From the IMG/VR virus record IMGVR_UViG_3300033154_000080, positions 1 through 30,521 of that record: DNA of 30,521 nucleotides, one strand, 5' to 3'. The first letter of the stretch is position 1. Each line of letters starts with the position of its first letter. The DNA comes from a virus. The translations under genes were made by a program, and so were the position numbers. The notes under the pieces were generated by a model, which made no database searches, had not been told where the DNA came from, and worked only from the letters and a program-made list of their open reading frames with translations. Below are positions 6,839-15,641 of the stretch, piece after piece.

Positions 6839-8056
6839 ATGACTGTTACCGTTTCTTCACTCGACGCGATCGTCAAGGAACTTTACGACGGTCCAGGGCT
6901 GACCGAGGTCGTCCATGACCCCTCGAGCCGCCCACTCACCGCAGACCTCAAGAAGGACGAATCCTTCGAGGGTGACCTGCTTGCCGTCCCGATCTTCTGG
7001 GGGGAGCAGGGAGGCCGTTCGGCTCTCTTCGACGTCGCCCAGTCGACTCTCGAAGCGACCGAGCTGGGGCAGTTCCAGATCGACGTGGGCGAGAACTATG
7101 GAGTAGCCCGCATCACCAGCAAGGCCATGAAGAAGGCGCGCTCGAACCGTGGCGCTTTCGTGAAGGGCCTGCAGCACACCATCGACGCCAAGGTCAACCA
7201 GGTGGCCAACGATGTAGAGGCCAACCTCTTCCGTTCCAGCTCGGGCGCCATCGCTACGATCGGAACGGGGGGTGTCTCCGGCACCACCATCACGCTGTCC
7301 AAGCCGGCAGAGATTGCCGCGATCGGGAAGAACCAGCACCTGGTGTTCGCTGCGAGCGCCACGGCAACCCCGCGCCAGAGCGGGACCAGCGCGAAGGTGA
7401 CCAGCGTGAACCGGGTGGTCGGCTCGTTTGTCATCGACGCAACCCCGACCAGCACGGCCGCAGCTGACCTGGTCTTCAACAAGGGCGACTACGTTGCCGC
7501 ATCCGACAAGAAGAAGATCTACGGGCTCGAGGACTGGATCCCGGCTGCCGTGGCTGGGGCGACGGCCTTCTTCGGCGTCGACAGGTCCGAGGACACCCGC
7601 CTCCAGGGTCTCTACACCACCGGCTCCACGTCGGACATCGCGGGTTCGATCTACGAGGGTGCGGCGCTGCTCGGTCGCATGGGCAACGCCATCCCCAACC
7701 GCGCATACCTGTCCTTCGACAACTTCCGCAAGCTCAACATCCAGATGGGTGGCAAGGCTGAGCGGGACAAGGAGAGCGGGAGCGCCAAGGCGGGATACAC
7801 CTCGCTGGCGGTCTACGGCCCCAAGGGCTTGATCGAGGTGGTCGCCGCGACCTTCTGCCAGGATACGATCGTCTGGCTGCTGACGATGGACAAGCTCTGT
7901 CTGCTCAGCATGGGTCCTGTCGTCGACATCTTCGAGGATGACGGGATGCGGGTCCAGCGCATCAGCAACGCGGCTGGCGTGGAGGTTCGAGTCGAATCCT
8001 TCGCTCAGCTCTACACCAACATGCCCTGCGGACACTGCCGCATCACGCTTTCGTAA
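6839..8056 (+). CDS. Major capsid protein (HK97-fold type, inferred)
   Basis: This 405-residue protein follows the scaffold and has a strong GGAGG five bases before ATG 6839. Size and order fit an HK97-fold major capsid protein that forms the icosahedral shell. Early residues include L-T-E-V-V and a run of polar and aromatic residues (F-E-G-D-L-L-A-V-P-I-F-W-G). The centre contains an insertion-like Ser/Thr/Ala-rich beta segment (around residues 135-220). The C-terminal third has G-L-I-E-V-V-A-A-T-F and ends with a strand and Cys pair. Both gene ends are flanked by strong potential hairpins. Fold identity is inferred from context. Confidence 0.82.
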   Translation: MTVTVSSLDAIVKELYDGPGLTEVVHDPSSRPLTADLKKDESFEGDLLAVPIFWGEQGGRSALFDVAQSTLEATELGQFQIDVGENYGVARITSKAMKKARSNRGAFVKGLQHTIDAKVNQVANDVEANLFRSSSGAIATIGTGGVSGTTITLSKPAEIAAIGKNQHLVFAASATATPRQSGTSAKVTSVNRVVGSFVIDATPTSTAAADLVFNKGDYVAASDKKKIYGLEDWIPAAVAGATAFFGVDRSEDTRLQGLYTTGSTSDIAGSIYEGAALLGRMGNAIPNRAYLSFDNFRKLNIQMGGKAERDKESGSAKAGYTSLAVYGPKGLIEVVAATFCQDTIVWLLTMDKLCLLSMGPVVDIFEDDGMRVQRISNAAGVEVRVESFAQLYTNMPCGHCRITLS

Positions 8057-8066
8057 ACCTCTAACC

Positions 8067-8090
8067 CCCGGGCAGGGCAGCCTGCCCGGG
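8067..8090 (+). promoter_or_regulatory. Strong hairpin after the capsid gene
   Basis: Arms CCCGGGCAGG (8067-8076) and CCTGCCCGGG (8081-8090) pair perfectly over 10 bp with the loop GCAG. It sits 10 bases after the capsid stop. No T run follows on either strand, so a classical intrinsic terminator is unlikely. A 3'-end block to RNA decay or partial attenuation is more plausible. Confidence 0.75.
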
Positions 8091-8108
8091 ACCATCCAGG
8101 AGGCCCGC

Positions 8109-8312
8109 ATGGCAGAGCCAGCACAGAAGCAGCAACCGTCTCCAGCGGTCCTCATCGCTCTCGGCAAGGTCAAGGAGAAGATGTCCGGAGACGAGGACGC
8201 CAAGCTATCCGACATGGGGCAGGACGTGATGGACGCGCTGACGGCAAAGGACGCAAAGAAGCTAGGCCGCATCCTGCGCGACCTGGTCCGAGCGGGGTCG
8301 AACCGTGGCTAG
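8109..8312 (+). CDS. Unknown 67-residue head-region protein
   Basis: This starts at ATG 8109 after an AGGAGG ribosome binding site. The protein is charged and helical, with a Lys/Asp/Glu-rich centre (K-V-K-E-K-M-S-G-D-E-D-A-K) and no Cys. No family is recognised. Position between the capsid and adaptor genes suggests a small head or head-completion role, by context only. Its stop overlaps the next GTG start by eight bases. Confidence 0.7.
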   Translation: MAEPAQKQQPSPAVLIALGKVKEKMSGDEDAKLSDMGQDVMDALTAKDAKKLGRILRDLVRAGSNRG

Positions 8313-8994
8313 CAACGTGACGCTGCTGACCCTGCGCACCGCGGTGCGGACCAGGGGGGAGTTTCTCGACCCCTTCGTGACCGACACCGAGCTGACCGGG
8401 TACGTCAACGACTCGATTGCAGAGCTGTACGATGAGCTACTGAAGCTCGACCCGAGCCGGTACCGGTCTGTCTCAAGCAACATCCCCGTGGTCAGCGGAA
8501 CGGGTAGCTACCTGGTCTCCACCTACGCAGCGACGTTCTACCAGCTCCTCGGCGTCGAGGTGGCAGACTCCCGCTCCGCAACCGGGTGGTCGAACCTGTC
8601 CCGGTACAACTTCGAGGAGCGCAACGACTACGAGCTGAGGACGGAGAAGGTCGACGCTCGCTACGAAGTGCGCGGCGGGTACCTCTACCTGCTCCCCGAG
8701 CCGACCTGGTCCGCCAACGTCCGGTTGATCTTCATCCCGGTACCGGTGGCGCTGTCGGCCAATGGAGACACCTGGGACTCGGTGAACAAGTGGACCGAGT
8801 GGGTGGTCCTCGACTGCCTGGTCAAGTGCGCCCACAAGGAGGGCTCTATCCACTCGGCCGACCGCTGGGAGAAGAAACGGGACCGCAAGCTCGGCTCGAT
8901 CATGGGCCTCGCCGAGGTCGACCAGGGCCAGCCCAAGGTCAGGACCGACGTGTACCGTGGTGGACGCTTCCGCCGCTGCAGGCGGTGGGACTGA
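8305..8994 (+). CDS. Probable head-to-tail adaptor
   Basis: This 229-residue protein starts at GTG 8305, overlapping the previous gene by eight bases. The N-terminal half has helical segments (T-L-L-T-L-R-T-A-V-R-T-R-G and T-E-L-T-G-Y-V-N-D-S-I-A-E-L-Y-D-E-L-L), the sort of start seen in phage adaptor proteins such as the P22 gp4 class. It is followed by strands with V-R-G-G-Y-L-Y-L-L-P-E-P and a basic C-terminus (R-F-R-R-C-R-R-W). It sits directly between capsid and tail genes, where the ring that joins portal to tail is encoded. No exact family match is claimed. Confidence 0.55.
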   Translation: MASNVTLLTLRTAVRTRGEFLDPFVTDTELTGYVNDSIAELYDELLKLDPSRYRSVSSNIPVVSGTGSYLVSTYAATFYQLLGVEVADSRSATGWSNLSRYNFEERNDYELRTEKVDARYEVRGGYLYLLPEPTWSANVRLIFIPVPVALSANGDTWDSVNKWTEWVVLDCLVKCAHKEGSIHSADRWEKKRDRKLGSIMGLAEVDQGQPKVRTDVYRGGRFRRCRRWD

Positions 8995-9897
8995 GTGAAC
9001 CGGCGGGACACAAGGCGGCGCCTGGAGCGCACCGAGAGCGCGCAGGCCGTCGAGCGCGCCATGGACGAGATGGCGACGGAGATGGCACTCCTGGTCGACC
9101 GCCCTCTCGGTCTACCGCAGGGCGCGTTCGTCAGCGACCAGCAGGCCATCCTGAACGACTGCCTCCTGATGGACCCGACCGCTGGAGCCCTCAAGGTCTT
9201 TCTTCCGAGCCTGAAGCGCGAGGACATCGGGAAGGGCCTGAGCGCCGTGATCGCCTCGACGACGGTCAACGAGCTGCAGATTGTCCCGCCGCCTGGCGTG
9301 AAGATCGACGGCATTGCTGGCGTTGCGACAGTCCGTGGCGGGTGGTCGGTGACCCGGCTCGTTTCGATCGGGGAGCGCGACTGGTTCATCGCTCTCGGCA
9401 ACCCGAAGGTGACCATCGACGACGACGGCACGGACACGACCAGGGCTCCATTCGTCGGGGCACATGCCGGGCTCTACGCCTTCGATAACGCCGACGCAAC
9501 GGTCATCGCATCGAGTGGGAAGGACAACAAGGTTCAGTACATCGAGCTTGACGTCCTCGAGCCAAGCCGTGACGCGACGCCCAGCCTGGACGGCTCGGAC
9601 ATTGCGATCGAGGTGGCTGGGACCTATCTCGTCACGGTGAGCATCACCTGCTGGAGCGCATCGGCCAACCAGGAGGTGGGCGTGGGGGTCTGGAAGAACA
9701 ACGGGGCGACGGAGCTGCAGAACATCCACGCCCACCGGTCATTCCAGACAGCGAACAAGACCGGGTCCATCTCCATGTCTGGCCTGGTGGCGCTGGCGGT
9801 GGACGACACGTTGGAGCTGTGGGTGTGGAACGAGACGGCGGGCAACAATGTCGTACTCGGCGATGTCACGATGAGCGCGGTTAGGATTGACGTCTAA
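8995..9897 (+). CDS. Virion protein with C-terminal C1q/TNF-like domain
   Basis: This 300-residue protein starts at GTG 8995 immediately after the preceding stop. The N-terminus is a helical region rich in R, E and A, then a beta-rich middle. Residues about 198-300 follow the C1q/TNF jelly-roll pattern: a G-T-Y-L-V-T-V-S-I strand, V-G-V-G-V-W-K-N-N-G, then S-G-L-V-A-L-A-V-D-D-T-L-E-L-W-V-W-N. Such trimeric domains occur in phage fibres and decoration proteins, where they bind surfaces or sugars. Its stop overlaps the next start by one base. The N-terminal half is of unknown function. Confidence 0.65.
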   Translation: MNRRDTRRRLERTESAQAVERAMDEMATEMALLVDRPLGLPQGAFVSDQQAILNDCLLMDPTAGALKVFLPSLKREDIGKGLSAVIASTTVNELQIVPPPGVKIDGIAGVATVRGGWSVTRLVSIGERDWFIALGNPKVTIDDDGTDTTRAPFVGAHAGLYAFDNADATVIASSGKDNKVQYIELDVLEPSRDATPSLDGSDIAIEVAGTYLVTVSITCWSASANQEVGVGVWKNNGATELQNIHAHRSFQTANKTGSISMSGLVALAVDDTLELWVWNETAGNNVVLGDVTMSAVRIDV

Positions 9898-12800
9898 TGG
9901 CTGTAGGACCCAACGACAGGTTGATCCCGGTCCCCATCGCAGGGCTTGACCTCGGCACGGACCCGAAGATTGTACAGCGCGGGATGCTGAAGGTAGAGAA
10001 CGGCTACTTCCCACGCAAGGGGACGATAGAGAAGCGCAAGGGCCTGGCGTCGCTGACGGGCGCCTACGACAACAATAAGTTCCTGGTGCCATACAAGGAC
10101 AAGCCGCACCTGCTCGGCGTTGACGGGCTCTACACCCCGGACCTCTCGAGCGCTACTGCTGGCGACTTCAATAAGGCTGGCCACCTGCCGCTGATGGACG
10201 TCGGAGTGGAGGAGCTGGCAGCCGCAGCCGGCGGACGTGCCTACTCGCCCGGAATCGTGCAGTTGGACGATGTCGTCTGCGTGACGTTCTTGATCGTCAC
10301 TGACTGGGCAACTGTGGAGGTCGCGCTCCGCGCCGTCACGTACAGCCGCTTGACCGGCGCTGTGCTGGACACCGAGGACATCGTCGCAGCCAGCACCAGT
10401 ACCGAGGTAGAGCAGCGCGCGGTTCCCGTTATCCTGGGCTCCACCATCTTCATCTTCTACTGCAACAACTCCGACGAGCTGTGCTACCGCACCGTGGGCT
10501 CGGATGGCGCAGTGGCCTCCGAGACCGTCACGGCAGGCCTCGCCGGTTCGTCTGACTTTGACGCAGACAATCGCTTTCTCGACGTGTGCGTCTTCGGCGC
10601 GGACTCCGACATCGCCGGTATCTGCTACGCCAACGTCGGAAACGACATGCAGGTGATCACTGTCACCGAGGCCGAGGCCGTCGCCGAAGCCACCCCGATC
10701 ACTGCGACGGCCTGCCAGCGGGTGGGCTGCTTCAGGCAGTCCAATACCGTCTTCTCCGTGCTCTACCACGACACCAACGGTGGAAGTAATGATGGGGTCT
10801 ACGCTCTGGGCTTCGACGCGGACGCCCTGGGCGACTTCTCTACAACCACGTTCAAGGAGTGGGATCCGGCCGCCCATGGGCTCCCGCTCTCTCTGATCGG
10901 GTATGCCACAAGCGACACGACGGCGCGGGTGTTCGTCGACTACACCGGAGGGTCCGGGCACCCCTTCATTGAGCAGGACGACCTGAACACCGCCACCCCC
11001 GCGTTCGGCGGCACGGGCACGCCGGTCAACTTCCGACAGGATATCCTGATCGCCTCCAAGCTCTTCGAGCCGACGTTTGGCGATGCCCAGTTCCTAGTCA
11101 CCTTCATCGGGCACTCGTCCGCCCCCGTCTCAGTGCAGCAGTCCATTTACGCCATCACGACCGGAGAGAGCACGTCCGACATCGGACTGGTCACGGCTTC
11201 GATCCTTCCGACGCGCGCCGGGTGGTTCGCCTACGGTGTAAGCAACGTCCACACTGTCGCCACCGATCAGTGGCTGTCCGCATGCGGACTGTCGCTTCAC
11301 CACACCTCGGACGCGGACATTGAGGGCATCGCCAAGCTCTCCATCTCGGCCGACCCGGACACCCTGGACACAGCAGAGACCCTCAGCGCCCTTGCAATTG
11401 GCTCCGGACTGCCACAGCAGTTCAGCGGCGGGCTGGCAGTTGCAGAGCAGGGCTTTCTGACCTACCCGGAGGGCGTCACTGCGACGGAGCACGGCAGCGG
11501 TACGAGCCTGCCGGCTGGCACTTACGGGTTCAAGGCAACCTACGAGTACTACGTCGAGGGCGTGCGCCACGAGAGCGCGCCGAGTCCTAACATCTCGATC
11601 CCCACCGAGACCGCCAAGGACATCGACGTCGCAGTCCCCACCCTCGGACTCTCCAACAAGGGGACAGCGGACGACCCGATCCAGATCATCATCTGGCGCA
11701 CGGTAGACAACGGTTCCATCTGGTACCGGTGCGGCTCGGCGGACAACGATAAGTCGGCGGACAGGGTGACCGTGCAGGTCACTAACACCCCAAGCGACGA
11801 CACCCTCAGTACGGTTGACCGCCAGGACCCGAGCGAGATTTCCGCCGCCGCCCAGCGCACCCTCTACACGACCGGCGGGGTTCTGGAGCACACGCCTCCG
11901 CATCCATACAGGGTCTCGACGGTCTGGCAAAACCGGCTGTTCTACGTCGACCGCGAGCGCGAGAGCACCACCATCTTCTACTCCAAGGAGTTCATCAAGG
12001 GGGCAGGACTCGCCTTCTCGGACGTGCTGCGCGTCGACTGCACGCACGAGGGCGGGCGCATCTACGCCTTGGCGGTCCTCGACAACCGGCTGCTCATCTT
12101 CAAGGAGCACAGCGTCTACGCCCTACAGGGCGCCCCACTGGACGACAGAGCCATCACAGGCGGATTCACCAAGCCGTACCTGCTCAGCTCGACCATCGGG
12201 TGCTCGGAGCCCAGGACGCTGGTGCACTTCCCCGGCGGCCTCGCCTTCATGGGACCAGACGGCCTGTTCGCCATCGGCCACGACGCCAACCCGGTCTACA
12301 TCGGACAGTCGGTCCGACACCTGACCGAGGTGGACGCCCTGACCATCACCGCCGCCTTCGTCTCCCCGCCGGAAAGCTCGATCATCTGGCTCTCGAGCGA
12401 AGGCACCGCGTTGATCTACAACTACCGATACAACCTCTGGTCGACGTACAGCGACCATGGGGCGGTCTCCGGGTGCTACTGCAACGGGGTCTACTACCTC
12501 AAGAACAGCGAATCGGCAGGCGAGGCCCCGGTGGACGCCAGCACGATTGTACTGTATCGATGCGATGAAACGGGGGCGGGAGACGACCTGATCGACGCCA
12601 CGGACAACGGCTGGACCGGAGTGGCCACAGGCAACCCCAAGACTGCCGCCCCCATCACCGGCAAGATCGGCGGGGCCAGGGCGGTCACTACCGCCGGAGC
12701 TATCTTCTGGACGAGGGCGCACGATGCCTCGGTGGTGCCGCTGACGTTCACCATCGCAGGGTGGATCCGCCTCAAGGGCTCCAACAACTATCCCACATGG

Positions 12801-13676
12801 TTCTTCGGGAAGAAGAAGGGCTCCACGAGCTTCACGCTCCAGGGCGGCTTCGTCTACGTCGACAGCCAGATGCGCGCCTCCATGCAGATCTCGGAGGTAG
12901 GAGAGGGCAGCCAGACGTACTTCGAAGGCACTACGACGGTGACCCGGAACGTCTGGCACTATGTTGGCTATACGTTCGACGGCGCGGTCGGCAAGGTCTA
13001 CCTGGACGGCGCGCTCGAGACGTTGCACGTCGACCGCAACAGCATCCAGGGTGGTGGCGTCTTGGCCTATCTCGCCGGCTACAACTGGGAGGCTGGCAAC
13101 TACGTGATGTGGACCCAGGGCGAAGAGTACGACATGGACGAGGTCTACTTCTCGTCCGACGTCAAGGATCTAGCCTGGATGTCCAAGCGCGCAGTCGCCA
13201 CGGTGCCTTCCACGGTGCGCGCCCTGGCTCGCTCGACAGCCCTGGACGGTACCTCGGACATCAAGCAGACCGTCGAGACGGGCACGCTGTCCTTCGCTGG
13301 GCTCGGCGGCTGGGGCAGGGTGAAGCGTGTCCTGCTCATCGGCCAGGCCCGCGCCGGGCACACCCTCCGGGTCAAGGTGGCCTACAACCGGGAAACGCTC
13401 TGGACGGACAACGAGACCTACGACACGACCTCGGCGGACCTGCTTGACAGTAAGTGGGCGGACATCGCTGAGCACTACTCGATGGACAGCGATAGCGACC
13501 GGGCCGACAAGACGTTTGCCATCTGGGTCACGCTGTCGCGCACCAAGGCAAGCGCTGTGAGGCTGCAGATCTCGGACGAGGACAGCGTCGGGGCAGGGTT
13601 CAGTTTGACAGCAATGGCCTTCTTGGTATCGCCGGAGCACGGCGCCGAGAAGGTTGGATTGACGAGGGCTAGCTGA
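9897..13676 (+). CDS. Large tail protein, P22 gp10-like, with inserted LamG domain
   Basis: This 1259-residue protein likely forms or plugs the tail tube below the adaptor. The opening segment (V-P-I-A-G-L-D-L-G-T-D-P, then Y-F-P-R-K-G-T-I-E-K-R-K-G-L) and the beta-propeller-like core (for example R-L-F-Y-V-D-R-E-R and G-P-D-G-L-F-A-I) resemble P22 gp10-type stabilisation proteins. Around residues 882-1095 a concanavalin/LamG-like domain appears (F-T-I-A-G-W-I-R, W-H-Y-V-G-Y-T-F-D-G, V-Y-L-D-G-A). After it the C-terminal domain resumes with W-G-R-V-K-R-V-L-L-I-G. The insert looks like a spliced-in carbohydrate-binding module. Confidence 0.68.
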   Translation: MAVGPNDRLIPVPIAGLDLGTDPKIVQRGMLKVENGYFPRKGTIEKRKGLASLTGAYDNNKFLVPYKDKPHLLGVDGLYTPDLSSATAGDFNKAGHLPLMDVGVEELAAAAGGRAYSPGIVQLDDVVCVTFLIVTDWATVEVALRAVTYSRLTGAVLDTEDIVAASTSTEVEQRAVPVILGSTIFIFYCNNSDELCYRTVGSDGAVASETVTAGLAGSSDFDADNRFLDVCVFGADSDIAGICYANVGNDMQVITVTEAEAVAEATPITATACQRVGCFRQSNTVFSVLYHDTNGGSNDGVYALGFDADALGDFSTTTFKEWDPAAHGLPLSLIGYATSDTTARVFVDYTGGSGHPFIEQDDLNTATPAFGGTGTPVNFRQDILIASKLFEPTFGDAQFLVTFIGHSSAPVSVQQSIYAITTGESTSDIGLVTASILPTRAGWFAYGVSNVHTVATDQWLSACGLSLHHTSDADIEGIAKLSISADPDTLDTAETLSALAIGSGLPQQFSGGLAVAEQGFLTYPEGVTATEHGSGTSLPAGTYGFKATYEYYVEGVRHESAPSPNISIPTETAKDIDVAVPTLGLSNKGTADDPIQIIIWRTVDNGSIWYRCGSADNDKSADRVTVQVTNTPSDDTLSTVDRQDPSEISAAAQRTLYTTGGVLEHTPPHPYRVSTVWQNRLFYVDRERESTTIFYSKEFIKGAGLAFSDVLRVDCTHEGGRIYALAVLDNRLLIFKEHSVYALQGAPLDDRAITGGFTKPYLLSSTIGCSEPRTLVHFPGGLAFMGPDGLFAIGHDANPVYIGQSVRHLTEVDALTITAAFVSPPESSIIWLSSEGTALIYNYRYNLWSTYSDHGAVSGCYCNGVYYLKNSESAGEAPVDASTIVLYRCDETGAGDDLIDATDNGWTGVATGNPKTAAPITGKIGGARAVTTAGAIFWTRAHDASVVPLTFTIAGWIRLKGSNNYPTWFFGKKKGSTSFTLQGGFVYVDSQMRASMQISEVGEGSQTYFEGTTTVTRNVWHYVGYTFDGAVGKVYLDGALETLHVDRNSIQGGGVLAYLAGYNWEAGNYVMWTQGEEYDMDEVYFSSDVKDLAWMSKRAVATVPSTVRALARSTALDGTSDIKQTVETGTLSFAGLGGWGRVKRVLLIGQARAGHTLRVKVAYNRETLWTDNETYDTTSADLLDSKWADIAEHYSMDSDSDRADKTFAIWVTLSRTKASAVRLQISDEDSVGAGFSLTAMAFLVSPEHGAEKVGLTRAS

Positions 13677-15640
13677 TGGCATTCGACGCAAACGGAAACT
13701 GGATCCCTGGCAGTGCGCCTGGTGGCATGGGTGGTAGCAGCGGCAGCAGCGGTTACGACGCCCCACTAGGTAGCTACGTGGGTGGTGATGACGGCGGCTA
13801 CCAGGGCAGTGGTACCCAGATCGGTGGCCAGCTACCCGAGGCCCCCCTGGACGCGAGCCAGAGATATGGGATGGGGCCGGTAGGCCCAGGTGGCGCTCCG
13901 GCGAGTGGCGACTGGGAAGAGGAAATGCACCAGGCAGCGCAGCGGGCCAAGATGGGCGCCACCACCTACCGGGAGCAGCCGTCATCGCCCTGGGACATGG
14001 AGTCCGGGGCCGGAGCCTTTGGCGATAAGATGTACGGCGAGGCCATGGGGCAGTCGCTGGGCGATACGACAGCCTTCGACGCTGCCAGAGCGCAGCAGCA
14101 GCAGGGCCGCGAGGAGGCTGGGCTAGGCATGGGGCTCCTTGGCGAGAGTGCCCGTGGTGGTGGGGGCAATGAGCTGCTCAGGGAGAGCGCGCTGGGCGGC
14201 GGGGGCAATGAGTACCTCGGACAGTTCGCCCGTGGAGAGGGCGATATCGCCCAGACGATGCACGACCGGGCCATGGGTCAGAACCTTGTGTCCGAGAAAG
14301 TCGCCGCAGCTCAGAGGGATCAACTCGCCGGCCAGATTGCCAGCCAGGCAGCCAGCGGCAGGGGTGGTTACGACCCCGCAACCCGACGCGCCGCAATCGG
14401 TGCCATGTCGGAGCTAGGCCAGCAGGGAGCCGCTACGACCGCCGCACTGGGCGCCCAGGAGGCCGCGCAGGCAGGGGGGCAGTACCAGGGCATCCGGATG
14501 CAAGGCGCTCAGGGCTACCAGAGAGGCGTCCTGGGAGCGCAGCAGGCGTACCAGCAGGGCATGCTGGGATCTCGGCAGGCATACATGGGAGCCCTCCAGG
14601 GGCAGCGCGGGCAGGACCTCGGCCTCATGGGCGCAGAGCAGCAGGACCTCGGACGCCAGACCGCCGGGATAGTCGGGAAGATGGGCATCGGGCTTGGCTA
14701 CCAGCAGCTCGGGGTTCAGGAGAAGATGCAGCGCAACAAGGCCTTCCGTGCCTGGGAGCAGCAGCGCGAGAACAACCGCTACCGGGCGTCAGTACATCGC
14801 CTGAGCGGATCTCGGGCGCATGCGGCGGATGAGGCGGCGAGCGGCGCGAAGACCGAGAAGATAGTGGGTGCCGTGACAGGTGGGTTTGCCAACTTGGCCA
14901 AGATGGGTGGTGGTATGGCGGGCGGCGGGGACAGCGGAGGGGGCAGCGCCTACCCGGGTGATACGTCCTTCGTCGACGACTCAGACGAGCGCGGCAAGAA
15001 GAACAAGGAGCCGGCCGACATGGAGGCCTTCCTGAAGAGCCTCACGCCGCTCGGTGCTCCGGCGGCAGACAAGCCAGGCGGGGCCACGGAGGCAGACATC
15101 GCAGGGGCGATGCAGAACGCGTTCGTCTCGGTGGCACCGCTGACCGGCGCAAGGCAGCTCCAGGAGCAGCCATCCTTTCGGCCGACCACCCCGCCGGCTC
15201 CGTCGATGGAACGGCCTGCACTCCCGTCTCAGCCGGCCCCACCACCGGTAGACCCCACGCAGCCTGACACGGCCGTCTATGGTCACGGTGGCGCGGCGCC
15301 AGTGCCCCCCGAGGTCCTCCAGGCCATGCAGCGCACCGAGAGCCCTCCGCCGCCGATAGGTATCCACCAGGGAGCCAGCGCCCCCATGGGCGAGTTCGTA
15401 GACGACCTGGAGCCGTACCAGTACGACTACATCGACCAGGCGAAGCACGGTGAAGGTCGCCACACTGGCGTGATGGCGCAGGACTTGGAGAAGAGTAGCG
15501 TCGGGCGGGGGCTGGTGGGCACTGGACCTGACAATATGAAGACGGTTGACTACGACCCGAAGAAGCTCGGGCCGATCATGCTGGCCGCACTGGGACACCT
15601 GAACAACCGCATCGACAGCATGAAGAAGGGGAGGGGCTGA
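13676..15640 (+). CDS. Ejection-type protein with C-terminal S74-like domain
   Basis: This 654-residue protein has a Gly/Gln/Ala-rich helical body (about residues 1-420) that suggests an internal or needle-type virion protein. The C-terminal region reads as a peptidase S74 intramolecular chaperone: S436-D-E-R-G-K441 (Ser and Lys five apart, the spacing of the self-cleaving dyad), then E-P-Y-Q-Y-D-Y, G-V-M-A-Q-D-L-E-K, and V-D-Y-D-P-K-K-L. Cleavage would fall just before S436. About 120 residues, partly Pro-rich, separate the dyad from the E-P-Y-Q-Y strand, which is longer than usual. The start overlaps the tail gene stop by one base. Confidence 0.68.
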   Translation: MAFDANGNWIPGSAPGGMGGSSGSSGYDAPLGSYVGGDDGGYQGSGTQIGGQLPEAPLDASQRYGMGPVGPGGAPASGDWEEEMHQAAQRAKMGATTYREQPSSPWDMESGAGAFGDKMYGEAMGQSLGDTTAFDAARAQQQQGREEAGLGMGLLGESARGGGGNELLRESALGGGGNEYLGQFARGEGDIAQTMHDRAMGQNLVSEKVAAAQRDQLAGQIASQAASGRGGYDPATRRAAIGAMSELGQQGAATTAALGAQEAAQAGGQYQGIRMQGAQGYQRGVLGAQQAYQQGMLGSRQAYMGALQGQRGQDLGLMGAEQQDLGRQTAGIVGKMGIGLGYQQLGVQEKMQRNKAFRAWEQQRENNRYRASVHRLSGSRAHAADEAASGAKTEKIVGAVTGGFANLAKMGGGMAGGGDSGGGSAYPGDTSFVDDSDERGKKNKEPADMEAFLKSLTPLGAPAADKPGGATEADIAGAMQNAFVSVAPLTGARQLQEQPSFRPTTPPAPSMERPALPSQPAPPPVDPTQPDTAVYGHGGAAPVPPEVLQAMQRTESPPPPIGIHQGASAPMGEFVDDLEPYQYDYIDQAKHGEGRHTGVMAQDLEKSSVGRGLVGTGPDNMKTVDYDPKKLGPIMLAALGHLNNRIDSMKKGRG

Positions 15641-15641
15641 C

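Noticed and set aside
8067-8090. Classical intrinsic terminator after the capsid gene
   Set aside because: The stem is strong but no T-rich run follows on either strand, so it is listed only as a hairpin.
6857-8272. 471-residue minus-strand frame across the capsid gene
   Set aside because: Antisense shadow of the capsid gene, with no ribosome binding site and no recognisable domain.
9894-12110. Long minus-strand frames across the large tail gene
   Set aside because: Antisense shadows with Val/Arg/Gly-rich composition and no motif support.
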